Source of the DNA: Alcanivoracaceae bacterium
Lineage (GTDB): Bacteria > Pseudomonadota > Gammaproteobacteria > Pseudomonadales > Alcanivoracaceae
Length of the DNA: 64,000 bases
Assembly: GCA_029212745.1 (NCBI GenBank)
Contig: JARGOL010000002.1
Location: 85,135 to 149,134 of the forward strand
Direction of reading: 5' to 3'
This document shows, piece by piece, positions 25,840 to 34,672 of the stretch (positions are counted from its first letter, which is position 1; every line of letters starts with the position of its first letter). Below the pieces are notes generated by a model that was not told where the DNA came from, ran no database searches, and saw only the letters and a program-made list of their open reading frames with translations. The position numbers and the translations under genes are program-made.

Positions 25840-26459
25840 AAAGTGCCTCCGGCATACACATGCAGGACGGCAAACAGACCAGCGCCACCCAGGGTCAGCA
25901 GCAGGATCTGCCACAAGGCGGTGAACTTGAAGAACGGCCGGCGCCAGAGCATGGCGAGGGACATGGCCACGAGGATGATGACCATTAGCGGCCTCAGGAC
26001 TGACACGGGTATCAGCAAGGCCATGAGTTGGCTGCCGGCCAGCAGGAAAACCGTCCAGAACACCGGCAGTCCAAGATAGGCCATGCCACCATTGGTACTC
26101 TCGACGTTACCGGTCTGGTTGAACACGCTCAGCCGGATGGCGCCGCAGGCAATGAGCCCCAGCAGCGGCAAACCCCAGAGGCCGGGCAACAGGCCCTGGT
26201 ACCAGACCAGCGACGGCCCCACCAGGTAGATGAGCATGTCCATGAAGCCATCCAGGTAGCGGCCGAACTCACGGGTGATCCCGCGTTTGCGGGCCCAGAT
26301 ACCATCCAGGGCGTCACCCAGCATAGCGACGAACAGCAGGCTGGTGGCGAGCAGTGGTTGGCCGGCGAGGGCCAGGCCCACGGCCATGCCGGCGCTGAGT
26401 ACACCGCTGAGGGTCAACAGGTCGACACGGTTCAGCCGTATAATGAACAGGTCAGCCAT
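25836..26459 (-). CDS. CDP-alcohol phosphatidyltransferase family protein
   Basis: 207 residues with six predicted helices. The complete signature DG-x2-AR-x8-G-x3-D-x3-D is present (GDALDGIWAR then GRYLDGFMD), so the enzyme should be active. The family displaces CMP from a CDP-lipid with an alcohol such as glycerol-phosphate, serine or inositol-phosphate; the acceptor here is not predictable. It overlaps the AMP ligase by 8 bases and the CarS-like gene by 4. The latter is the natural source of its CDP-activated substrate. Confidence 0.9.
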   Translation of the reverse strand: MADLFIIRLNRVDLLTLSGVLSAGMAVGLALAGQPLLATSLLFVAMLGDALDGIWARKRGITREFGRYLDGFMDMLIYLVGPSLVWYQGLLPGLWGLPLLGLIACGAIRLSVFNQTGNVESTNGGMAYLGLPVFWTVFLLAGSQLMALLIPVSVLRPLMVIILVAMSLAMLWRRPFFKFTALWQILLLTLGGAGLFAVLHVYAGGTL

Positions 26460-28089
26460 GACGGTGATCCTCCGGGCGCGATGCGCTGATCAGGCGCGAC
26501 GGTTTGTGTTTGCCCGCCTGTAGCTGGCTGACAAGTCCAGCACGGTCGATCTTGCTGTTATGCCGCCGGTCCACCGGAATCGTCAACGGATACACCGCCA
26601 GAGCACCCAGTTGCTGTTGCTGTTGCCAGCGTACGATCTGGTCGAGCAGGGGGCCATCCATGGGCCGCCGGGTCTGCAGGCACACAGCGATGGCCGGCCG
26701 GTGCGGGTCCTGCACCAGTGCTGCGCGCTCCACGCCGTCAAGCTGGTCCAGGGCCTTCTCCAGCGGCAGCACGTCCACCGGGTTGCCATTCACCGTGAGC
26801 CGGTCCTTGAGACGGCCGCACAGCCACAGGCAGCCCTGTTCATCGACGAAGCCGGTGTCGCCCGTGCGGTGCCAGACCAGGCCACTGGCGCAGGGTATCT
26901 TGTTCTCCCGGTCGGCGGCCGGGTTATCCACATATCCCTGCAGGACGTGATCCCCACGTACCAGGATTTCGCCGCAACAGCCGGCCTCCAGCCGCGCTGC
27001 GTCCACCGCCTGCTCTGTATCCAGGGGCCGGTCCGTGGCGACCACGGCCAGCTCGCAGCCCTCGGCAATGTGCCCCACCGGGTATCCGCGCGGATCATCC
27101 ACGCGTGCCAGTTCAGCCAGCGTGCCATCGGCAATGGGTTCCGCTTCGGTGGAGCCATATACGATACGTACACGGACCGGGTCCGGAAACGCCGTGGTGA
27201 GCAGCTGCTGCAGTGGCGGGGAAACCGTCGCACCGCCAATCACCACCTCGCGCAGCGATGCCATCTGGCCTGGCCGCTCAATTGCTGCCTCGGCGACACG
27301 GCGGATGAAGGCAGGTGCCCCGCTCAGGCGGGTTACGCCCTGTTGGTTGATCTGCTCGATGATGGCACCGCCCTGGACGTCGCCCGGGGTAGCCAGGTCC
27401 GTGCGCGGCATCACGGTGGTCATGCCACAGCTGAGGTTATGCAGGACCAGCACCGGGAAGCAGGGCATGTCCACATCACCCGGCTGGTCTGGCCAGTGCC
27501 GGCGGATGGCACGGTGTTGCGCCACCAGGGAACCATGGGTGCGGTTTGCGCCCTTGGGATTGCCGGTGCTGCCGGACGTGAATGTGATCAGGCCCTTGTC
27601 ATCTTTCTGGCAGCTCGCCAGCCTGACGCCTTCATCCCGCCGCTTGAGACTGTCCAGTGCGCGGCAGCCCAGTGTCCGTCCTTCCTCGGCGAAGCGTGGC
27701 AAGCGGCGAAGCTCCGGCAGCAACCAGGCGAGTCGCAGCAATTTCCGGTGGCTCACCACCGCCTTGACGTTGGCGGCACGGATTGCCGCTCGTATCACCC
27801 GCCGCGGCATGCCACTGTCGACAAATACCGGCACCATGGCTGAAGCCAGCAGGGCCAGTGTCAGCGCATACAGCGCCACACCCGGGCGCAGCACCACCAG
27901 CACACGGTCACCATTGCCAAAGCCGGCCTGCTTGAGACCATCCTGGAAACGGGCAACCTGGTTGAGCAGCTGCCCATAGGTGACGGTTTCTTCCGCCAGG
28001 CTGCGCTGCCCCTCCATGCGTGGAATAACCAGCGCCACCTGTTCCGGGTGCGCCTTGGCATGGGCGACGATGGGTTCGCAGAAGTTCAC
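26452..28089 (-). CDS. AMP-dependent synthetase/ligase, OleC-like subgroup
   Basis: 545 residues from a GTG start (complement 28087-28089, GAGGA upstream; 10 bases after the GNAT-like stop). The P-loop TSGSTGNPKG is at 171-180, followed by MPCFPVLVLHNLSCGMTTV, YGSTEAEP and HRTGDTGF; the A10 lysine (HNSKIDR) is present. The long segment around the MTTV motif resembles OleC, which makes beta-lactones from beta-hydroxy acids in olefin synthesis. No OleA, OleB or OleD is near, so a plain acyl ligase role is equally possible. It acts inside the seven-gene lipid-type operon. Confidence 0.85.
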   Translation of the reverse strand: MNFCEPIVAHAKAHPEQVALVIPRMEGQRSLAEETVTYGQLLNQVARFQDGLKQAGFGNGDRVLVVLRPGVALYALTLALLASAMVPVFVDSGMPRRVIRAAIRAANVKAVVSHRKLLRLAWLLPELRRLPRFAEEGRTLGCRALDSLKRRDEGVRLASCQKDDKGLITFTSGSTGNPKGANRTHGSLVAQHRAIRRHWPDQPGDVDMPCFPVLVLHNLSCGMTTVMPRTDLATPGDVQGGAIIEQINQQGVTRLSGAPAFIRRVAEAAIERPGQMASLREVVIGGATVSPPLQQLLTTAFPDPVRVRIVYGSTEAEPIADGTLAELARVDDPRGYPVGHIAEGCELAVVATDRPLDTEQAVDAARLEAGCCGEILVRGDHVLQGYVDNPAADRENKIPCASGLVWHRTGDTGFVDEQGCLWLCGRLKDRLTVNGNPVDVLPLEKALDQLDGVERAALVQDPHRPAIAVCLQTRRPMDGPLLDQIVRWQQQQQLGALAVYPLTIPVDRRHNSKIDRAGLVSQLQAGKHKPSRLISASRPEDHRHG

Positions 28090-28099
28090 GCCACGGTCC

Positions 28100-29215
28100 T
28101 CACAGGGGTTTCCAGTAGAGGCCGTAATGCCGTGCCTGATCACCAAACCGGGCAGCGAAACGGTAGGAGGGATTGTCCTCCCGGACCATGGCGCCCGCCA
28201 CCTGCTGGTAGTGCGGTAACAGGCGCAGGGACAACTCGCAGGACAGGGCATTGAACAGGCCGGCTTCGCGGTAGTCCGGGTGCACGCCGCCGGTCTTTGC
28301 CAGGGCCAGGCGTGGCTCGGGGAGCTGGTTGAAGTGCGCTTTCCAGCTCAGTTCGTCGGCGCTGACCAGTGATTCCGCGCCCTGATTCAGCAGTGGACTG
28401 TAATCGGGGAAGCACAGGAAGAAGCCGGCCAGTCGCCCCTGGCCATCGAAAGCCGCCACGGAGGTGTTCGGGCACAACCGGCGCGCAAAGGGCGCGCCGC
28501 AACTGCGCTTGAAGGTGTCCAGGTCTATGGGCGAGTAGGCAAAGTTGCCACCAAAGATGGAATCAACGGTCTGGTACAGCTCGTCCAGGTGGGACAGCCA
28601 GAAATCGCCATCCACCGTACGGATCTCGAACGCCGCGTTGACCTTGTCACGCTGGGGCCCGTAGAAGGCCTCGATATCCGGCATCATCCGTGACACATCG
28701 TCATTGATGCGGGTGGCGTAGCGGTAGCGCTGGCTGAACCCACAGTGTTCCAGTACATCGGCATACCAGGGCCGGTTGTAGGGTTCCCCCGGGAACGCGC
28801 GTTGCTGGAACTGGTCCAGCTTTATCCGGTTGGCATTGTAGGTGGTGAAATTGATCGGTCCGTACAGCGCCGTGGCACCGTGGCTGCGTGCCCACTGGGA
28901 CAGCTCGTCAAACAGCTGCGCCGCTGCCTGTGGCTGTTCCACGGTTTCGAAATAACCAAAGAAGGCCGGGCGCTGGCCATCCACTGCCAGTGACGGATTG
29001 AAAAAGCCGGCCATGCGCGCCTCGCCATCACGACAGCCCAGCCAGGCATGGTTGCCGTCAAACCAGCTGTTGGCGCTGGAGAATGACTGGGTGACGGCCT
29101 CGGCGGATTCCGGGATCCAGTGCGGATCGCCGGCATAGATGGCATGCGGCAACGGAATGAAACCGGGAGGCAGGGCGTCCCCTGGTGTCCAGGCTCCGGC
29201 ATCAATCCGCGTCAT
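28100..29215 (-). CDS. GNAT-fold protein, YghO-like
   Basis: 371 residues without signal or membrane segments. The stretch LYGPINFTTYNANRIKLDQF, followed by PGEPYNRPWY and later KTGGVHPDYREAGLFNALSCEL, matches the YghO-type tandem GNAT-like proteins. Those are found near lipid and polyketide genes and may be N- or O-acyltransferases. The catalytic role is unproven. The ATG at complement 29213-29215 overlaps the PEP-synthase-like gene by 14 bases, placing it firmly within the operon. It would be a candidate for acyl transfer from the product of the neighbouring AMP ligase; that link is inference. Confidence 0.8.
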   Translation of the reverse strand: MTRIDAGAWTPGDALPPGFIPLPHAIYAGDPHWIPESAEAVTQSFSSANSWFDGNHAWLGCRDGEARMAGFFNPSLAVDGQRPAFFGYFETVEQPQAAAQLFDELSQWARSHGATALYGPINFTTYNANRIKLDQFQQRAFPGEPYNRPWYADVLEHCGFSQRYRYATRINDDVSRMMPDIEAFYGPQRDKVNAAFEIRTVDGDFWLSHLDELYQTVDSIFGGNFAYSPIDLDTFKRSCGAPFARRLCPNTSVAAFDGQGRLAGFFLCFPDYSPLLNQGAESLVSADELSWKAHFNQLPEPRLALAKTGGVHPDYREAGLFNALSCELSLRLLPHYQQVAGAMVREDNPSYRFAARFGDQARHYGLYWKPL

Positions 29216-31937
29216 TGCTCGCCTCCGCGATCTGGTCAAGGCGTTCGATGACGCCGCTGGCGCCATCCATGCGCACCCGCTCGCGGTCGTTGAGAATGCG
29301 GGTGATATTGGGAATGCCGACGATGGCAGGTATGCCCAGCTCACGGGCTACCACCGCCGAGTGCGACAGGGTCGACCCCCGCTCCACCAGAATACCGCCG
29401 GCGGTGGGGAACAGTGGTGCCCAGCCCGGGTCCGTTCGTACGGTGCAGAGAATCTGTCCGTCCAGGCTCAGTTCGTCATCCGGTGAAAAGATCAGCCGAA
29501 TGGGAGATTCCACCACGCCCGGGTAGCAGCCCGTGCCTTTCAGGGCATCGCCATCCACCGCTTCGTCGGTGGCATGGGGGTACTCGAAACTGTTGTGCAG
29601 GTAAGGCACGCCACGGGTCCAGAAATGATGGGCCGGCTCCTGTTCCGCTTCGTAACCGGCAAACTCCTCCCGGCGCGCGGCCACCAGCGGTTTGAACCGG
29701 GTCTGCACGCAGCGACCATCCTGCCAGGCATACAGCTCATCAAGCGTGAGGTAGAAGATGTCGCGCGGGTCATCCAGTTCGCCGTGGAAGTGCAGCTGCT
29801 CACCAATCTCCAGGTAAATATCGCGGTACAGGCCAAACAGCCGCGTGCGTGCCAGGCGCATATTCTCACGATTGCGGATAGCGGCGCGGCAGCGTGCCAG
29901 GGTCTGGCGGAATTTGCGCAGGCCGCGGGCACCGAACTGCTTTTCGATGCGCGGGAACACGTCGGCTTCCGCCTCGTCACGAAAGTGTGCCTCCCGGGCC
30001 GTCAGCGAGGCCAGGGTAAGGTCATCGCGACTGAGGAAGTTCTTCAGTACCGAGAACATGAAGGCCGTGTCCTGGCGCAGGGTGATGGACTCGAGTTTGA
30101 GTTCACCCATGGTGCGATCGCCATAGCGCTCGATGTATTCCTCACAACGCGCATGAAAGGCCGGAGCATGAACCTGCAGGGTGGCCATCAATTGCTCGTT
30201 GGCAGTGCTTTCCACTGTTTCACGCAGTGCCGGGTCGGCACGCAGGTCGTCACACATGGACAGCAGCATCTTCGTGGGCTCGGTGCTTTCGATGCCTTCC
30301 TCGCCAGAGAGGAGGTTGTTCTGCACAGCATCCACGTGCTCGACGCCCGCTTTTTCCAGCCAGCGATGCAGGCGGCCGTTCATCATCATCACGTAGAAAT
30401 CGTTGACGATGGGCGTTGTCCAGCGCTCCAGTACCTCACGGTCCAGCCGCCGGCTTTTTTCCAGCAGTGCGGCGATGCTGTCCATATGCAACCGGGAGCG
30501 GTCGATGCCCTTGTAGGCGTCATCAAACATCTGGCGGAAGTCGGCCACCAGTTTGTCCATGCGGCGAAAGCCGCGCATCAGGAAGAACAGCGCCCGCAAT
30601 AGCTGCGGCAGGCGGGAGAGTTTTTCCGCAAAGGTCAGGTTCTGGTCCTGGACCATGTCCACCGGGTCCGTCAGTCCCATCATGCGCTCGAGGTCGGACT
30701 TGTTGGTGGAGAAGGACGGCAAAAACAGCAGCCCCCGGTACCAGTTGTTGATGTTGTAGTAGACCCGGCCGCGGATGAGTCCGAGCATGTTGTCGAGCAT
30801 ATGGCGGTGGTTCTGGATCTCCTTTTCGGTGACCCCGAGCACACGCATGGTCTGCTCATAGACAGTGGCGTAGGCACGTGCCGCAAAGGTGAACGTCAGG
30901 GGGGTGGTGACACCGCAGTATGATTCCTGAATATTGGAATTGTCCCAGACCACCGGCTCATCGGTGGGGGCTGACGGCGCCGGCAGGCTGGTCACTGGCC
31001 GGGTCTGCAGGATATGCAGCTGGCCATCGCGAATGGCCCACTCGATATCCTGGGGAAACCGTTTCAGTTCAGCGATGCGCCGGCCCAGGTCGCGCAGCGC
31101 CAGCACCTGTGCGTCGTCGAGGCAGGGCGTGTTCTGCTTTTCCGGTGCCACCGGGACTTCGATGGTGCCGCCATCGTTCTGGCGGTCAAACACCAGGGAT
31201 ACGTCTTTCTCATTCACCTGGGCCTCAATGCTGTTCTCGAACAGTGCGACGGTGAACTCATCCGTGTTGCAAAGCCCTGACACGATGCCTTCACCACAGC
31301 CGTAGGTACCACTGATCAGCGCATGCTTTCGGCTGCCGGTCATGGGGTGAGCCGTGAACATCACGCCGGCGACGTCGGCATCGACCATTTCCTGGATGAT
31401 GACGGCGGCGCGAATGTCGGTAATGGGCAGCCCTTTCTGGATGCGATAAAGCAGGGCACGCGGATTGAATGCACTGGCCATGACGCCGACCACTGCCTGC
31501 TCAATGGCCGCCAGGCCTTTCTGGTACAGGAACGAGTCCATCTGACCGGCAAACGAGGCTCCTTCCGCATCTTCCCCGACCACGGAGGAGCGTACCGCGT
31601 AGAAGGTGCTGTCGAGGGCAGCCGTGGGCAGGGTGTCAGCAATGACAGTCTTCAGGGCGGAGGCCAGCGGCAGTGAGGCGACCCGATTATGGATGCTTTC
31701 CGCTACCTGCTGGACCCGTGCCGTATCGCTGGTATCCAGGTTGGTGATCTGTTCAGCAATCCATTCATCGGTACCGTCGGTGGCCAGCTGTTCGGCAAAC
31801 GCCGTGGTGGTCATGACCCACCAGGCCGGCACCGGGAACGCCTGGCGGCTGAGCCAGGCCATATTCCAGGCCTTGCCGCCCACGCATTCTTCGCCGGCAG
31901 CCGCAGCCTCGCGGCTTTGCAGTATCAGGTCGCTCAC
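29202..31937 (-). CDS. PEP synthase / rifampin phosphotransferase-like dikinase
   Basis: 911 residues in three parts. The N-terminal ATP-grasp domain (about 1-325) has GGKAWN (20-25), VRSS (115-118) and QEM; its end reads EWAIRDGQLHILQTRPV. A large helical middle domain (about 330-790) differs from PEP synthase. The C-terminal swivelling domain has GSTLSHSAVVARELG with the phosphoryl-carrier His at H859. The architecture is that of rifampin phosphotransferase, which transfers the beta-phosphate of ATP to a hydroxyl. The middle domain sets substrate, here unknown. It overlaps both neighbours (14 and 4 bases), so it probably phosphorylates an intermediate of the pathway rather than an antibiotic. 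Confidence 0.85.
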   Translation of the reverse strand: MSDLILQSREAAAAGEECVGGKAWNMAWLSRQAFPVPAWWVMTTTAFAEQLATDGTDEWIAEQITNLDTSDTARVQQVAESIHNRVASLPLASALKTVIADTLPTAALDSTFYAVRSSVVGEDAEGASFAGQMDSFLYQKGLAAIEQAVVGVMASAFNPRALLYRIQKGLPITDIRAAVIIQEMVDADVAGVMFTAHPMTGSRKHALISGTYGCGEGIVSGLCNTDEFTVALFENSIEAQVNEKDVSLVFDRQNDGGTIEVPVAPEKQNTPCLDDAQVLALRDLGRRIAELKRFPQDIEWAIRDGQLHILQTRPVTSLPAPSAPTDEPVVWDNSNIQESYCGVTTPLTFTFAARAYATVYEQTMRVLGVTEKEIQNHRHMLDNMLGLIRGRVYYNINNWYRGLLFLPSFSTNKSDLERMMGLTDPVDMVQDQNLTFAEKLSRLPQLLRALFFLMRGFRRMDKLVADFRQMFDDAYKGIDRSRLHMDSIAALLEKSRRLDREVLERWTTPIVNDFYVMMMNGRLHRWLEKAGVEHVDAVQNNLLSGEEGIESTEPTKMLLSMCDDLRADPALRETVESTANEQLMATLQVHAPAFHARCEEYIERYGDRTMGELKLESITLRQDTAFMFSVLKNFLSRDDLTLASLTAREAHFRDEAEADVFPRIEKQFGARGLRKFRQTLARCRAAIRNRENMRLARTRLFGLYRDIYLEIGEQLHFHGELDDPRDIFYLTLDELYAWQDGRCVQTRFKPLVAARREEFAGYEAEQEPAHHFWTRGVPYLHNSFEYPHATDEAVDGDALKGTGCYPGVVESPIRLIFSPDDELSLDGQILCTVRTDPGWAPLFPTAGGILVERGSTLSHSAVVARELGIPAIVGIPNITRILNDRERVRMDGASGVIERLDQIAEASNDAD

Positions 31938-34672
31938 AGGTTGGCCCCCTCGATGCGAAGCAGCTCACGGAAGGCACGCACGGTGCGCTCCATGAACTTG
32001 TAGTGGCGGAAGGTGTGGGCCATGACATACATGGGCACGCGGTTGACCAGCAGGTCCAGCAGGCTCAGGTAATAGCCCTTGCGCCAGAGGCGCGGATCAA
32101 TGGCCTGGCCGGTGTGTTTTTCAAGCTCTGCCCTGTGTAGCTCGATGTAGTGCTCGACCTGGTTGGGATCAATCGGGTCAAACAGTGTGAACATCAGCAG
32201 TTCCGCCAGGTCGTGCTGGGGCAGGTGCAGGGTGGCCAGTTCCCAGTCATAGGCGCACAGGCGCAGCTCGCCGTCTTCCCGGCGGAAGGCAATGTTGCGC
32301 GGATTGAAGTCATTATGGATCAGGGTGCGCGGTTGTTTCTCGATGCAGTCCCACCAGCGCTCCATCTGGCTCAGGCAGGTGCGATAGATCTGCATGTCGC
32401 GCTCACTGAAGAACTCGGGGAATTCCTCCAGCGCATGGGCGCCAAGCATTTCCCAGAGCCGGCGCTTTTCCAGCATGCCCTCGCGGGTCGGGTAGTCCAC
32501 CAGCCATTCCTGCTGGCACAACTCTTCCTCGCGCCCGTACCAGATGCTGTGTACCTCGGCGATACCGCGAATGGCCGCTTCCACATGCTCGCGGGTCCAG
32601 TCGCTGGTGTCGTCCGCGCTGTCCATCAGCTCAAGCCCTTCGAGCTTTTCCTCGATCAGCAGGTAGGCCTCACGGGACGGGTCTGCCAGGGTGCCGTGGA
32701 TAACCGGTGCATGGCGGGTGAAGCGTTCATCGGTCTGGCTCATCACACCGATTTCGCGCACATGGCAGCCCTTGAACCCGAGGCTGTTCTTGAACCGGTT
32801 GAATTCCTGGGCAAGGCGCGCATCGCACATGGCAGCCATGCTGTTGAGCATCAGGATCACTTCGTCATCCAGCGGTTTGACCTTGACCATGACATCCACA
32901 TCGCCCGTTTCTGTGTGCAGGCGATAGGGGAAGTGGCCGACCAGCTTGTTGATCTTGTGCGCGGTGAGTTCGGTGATGATGGATGAGCCCATGTTTTCGC
33001 TCGGGATTTCTTCTGCCGATTGCACCGCCAGGCCGGTACGACTGGCATGCTCGGCAAAGAAGGCATCATCCAGGTCTTTCCGTTTCAGCCATTCCACCGG
33101 GCGATTGCGTCCCAGTTTCTCGTGGGCCCGGGCAAACTGGTCGCTGGCAATGGCGGACAGGGTGGAAAGATCCAGTGCCAGGCACCAGGAGGCAATGATC
33201 TCAGCCAGTTTGTGGGCCTTGCCGGGGCCGGCACAGCCGAGCATGGCCAGGCACTCTTTCTGCTGCGGCAGGTTGGTGCCGCCGCCCACCGTGCCAATCA
33301 CCATGCTGGGCAGTGTCATGGTGGCGTAGACATCACCATCGGCGGTCAGCTCCATGTGCAGTTGTGCCAGTGAGGATTCATGCACGCAGGCAATATCCTG
33401 GCCGGTGGCGGTAAACATGGCTGCGATAACATTGGCCACGTTGATGTTGATGCCCACCATGCCCGCGGCGACGCTGCCGGCGATGAAGGTGTGGTAGGAC
33501 TGCATCAGCTGCTCGGGCTCGACCTTGAGCACCCGCTTGCAGTGCTCCGCGGTCAGCAGTGTCTCCGCGATTACCCGAATGCCGCGTCCTTTCAGGTAGG
33601 ACTGCCAGGTCACCTTCTTGTCATTGGAAAGGTTTGCCTCGATGAGGAAGTTCTCGAACTCCACCTGCTCGAACTGCTGCATGCGTTCCATGATCCACTG
33701 GCAGGCCTGCCAGGTGCAGGTGGTGGTCATGTTCTGGCCCGCGGCATCGCCGGTTTCGTAGACAAAATGAATGTGGGCGCTGTGGCCGATGACCTGGGCA
33801 TGCAGCTCGCGCAGATGGGCGTAGTTGGAGTAGCGGCTGACCACCTCGCGGATTTCCTGCTGGTGATCCTTGACCCACTCGGCAAAGAAAAACGCATTTT
33901 CCATGGTGTTCAGGGTAAACACCGGTACCCGGAGCATGCGCTGTTCGAGCACTCGCGCGCGCACGCCGCCGCTGCGGGAAATGGCCGTTGCGCCGCGTGT
34001 GGCAGATGCCACCAGGGCCCCTTCGGAGGTGGCCATGGGCGCGTAGTAGAGGCCGTTGCTATGCTGGCCCCGTACCAGCAGTGGGCCGGCGATTCCCAGC
34101 GGTATCTCGACACTGCCGATCAGGGCCTCGATGTTGGAGACAAGGGAAGGTGGGTCCAGTCGGGTGTGGGCCACTTCTTCCAGGGCAAGGCCGGCTTCTT
34201 CACGCATGAAGGCCAGTCGTTCCTGCCGTGCCTCCTCGGTGTAGATGCCGCGGGCCGGCACCTTGGGCAGGTTGGCGAGGTCGAATTTCTTCTCCTGCCG
34301 TGAGCCGGGCACGGTGCGCAGCAGGTAGCTCACTTCCCAGAGGCGGGCACAACTTTCGGCGTTGCCGACGGCGGAAAAGACAAACTGCCTGAGTTCCTCG
34401 TCGTCGTCCATGCGCACGGTGGTCAGGACCAGGCCGGGAACATCGAAACGCTTTCCCATGATCTTGATGACAACGTCCGCGATCGGCACGCCCGGCTGCA
34501 GGCAGCTGGCGTCCGGTGCCATGCGCACACAGATATGGTCACGGGAAATATCCATGGGCATGGCGCAGAAACGCTTGCCGGAATGATCAAACTCGACGCT
34601 GGCACGATGCTCCAGGCCAAACGGGTAGCGCGGGGCTGCGGTATGGGTTTTTACTTTCATCATCGTATTCAT
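31934..34672 (-). CDS. Fusion protein: PilZ-like domain, HMG-CoA reductase and APH/choline-kinase-like kinase
   Basis: 912 residues. Residues about 18-115 look like a PilZ-type domain with degenerate motifs. Residues about 150-530 are a class I-like HMG-CoA reductase with E217 (TSEGA), K353 (NDKK), D426 (GQD) and H517 (ARAHEKL). GDAAGQNM and GTVGGGTNLPQ are also kept, so the catalytic set is complete. Residues about 640-912 are an aminoglycoside/choline kinase fold with HNDFNPRN (H786-N793) and the metal-binding D809 in YDWE. HMGR makes mevalonate from HMG-CoA; the fused kinase might phosphorylate it or another small alcohol. The ATG forms TAATG with the UbiA stop. I know of no described protein with this architecture. 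Confidence 0.9.
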   Translation of the reverse strand: MNTMMKVKTHTAAPRYPFGLEHRASVEFDHSGKRFCAMPMDISRDHICVRMAPDASCLQPGVPIADVVIKIMGKRFDVPGLVLTTVRMDDDEELRQFVFSAVGNAESCARLWEVSYLLRTVPGSRQEKKFDLANLPKVPARGIYTEEARQERLAFMREEAGLALEEVAHTRLDPPSLVSNIEALIGSVEIPLGIAGPLLVRGQHSNGLYYAPMATSEGALVASATRGATAISRSGGVRARVLEQRMLRVPVFTLNTMENAFFFAEWVKDHQQEIREVVSRYSNYAHLRELHAQVIGHSAHIHFVYETGDAAGQNMTTTCTWQACQWIMERMQQFEQVEFENFLIEANLSNDKKVTWQSYLKGRGIRVIAETLLTAEHCKRVLKVEPEQLMQSYHTFIAGSVAAGMVGININVANVIAAMFTATGQDIACVHESSLAQLHMELTADGDVYATMTLPSMVIGTVGGGTNLPQQKECLAMLGCAGPGKAHKLAEIIASWCLALDLSTLSAIASDQFARAHEKLGRNRPVEWLKRKDLDDAFFAEHASRTGLAVQSAEEIPSENMGSSIITELTAHKINKLVGHFPYRLHTETGDVDVMVKVKPLDDEVILMLNSMAAMCDARLAQEFNRFKNSLGFKGCHVREIGVMSQTDERFTRHAPVIHGTLADPSREAYLLIEEKLEGLELMDSADDTSDWTREHVEAAIRGIAEVHSIWYGREEELCQQEWLVDYPTREGMLEKRRLWEMLGAHALEEFPEFFSERDMQIYRTCLSQMERWWDCIEKQPRTLIHNDFNPRNIAFRREDGELRLCAYDWELATLHLPQHDLAELLMFTLFDPIDPNQVEHYIELHRAELEKHTGQAIDPRLWRKGYYLSLLDLLVNRVPMYVMAHTFRHYKFMERTVRAFRELLRIEGANL

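Noticed and set aside
26560..27843. Long plus-strand ORF opposite the OleC-like ligase
   Set aside because: High-GC antisense shadow; composition and codon pattern follow the minus-strand gene, which has clear ANL motifs.
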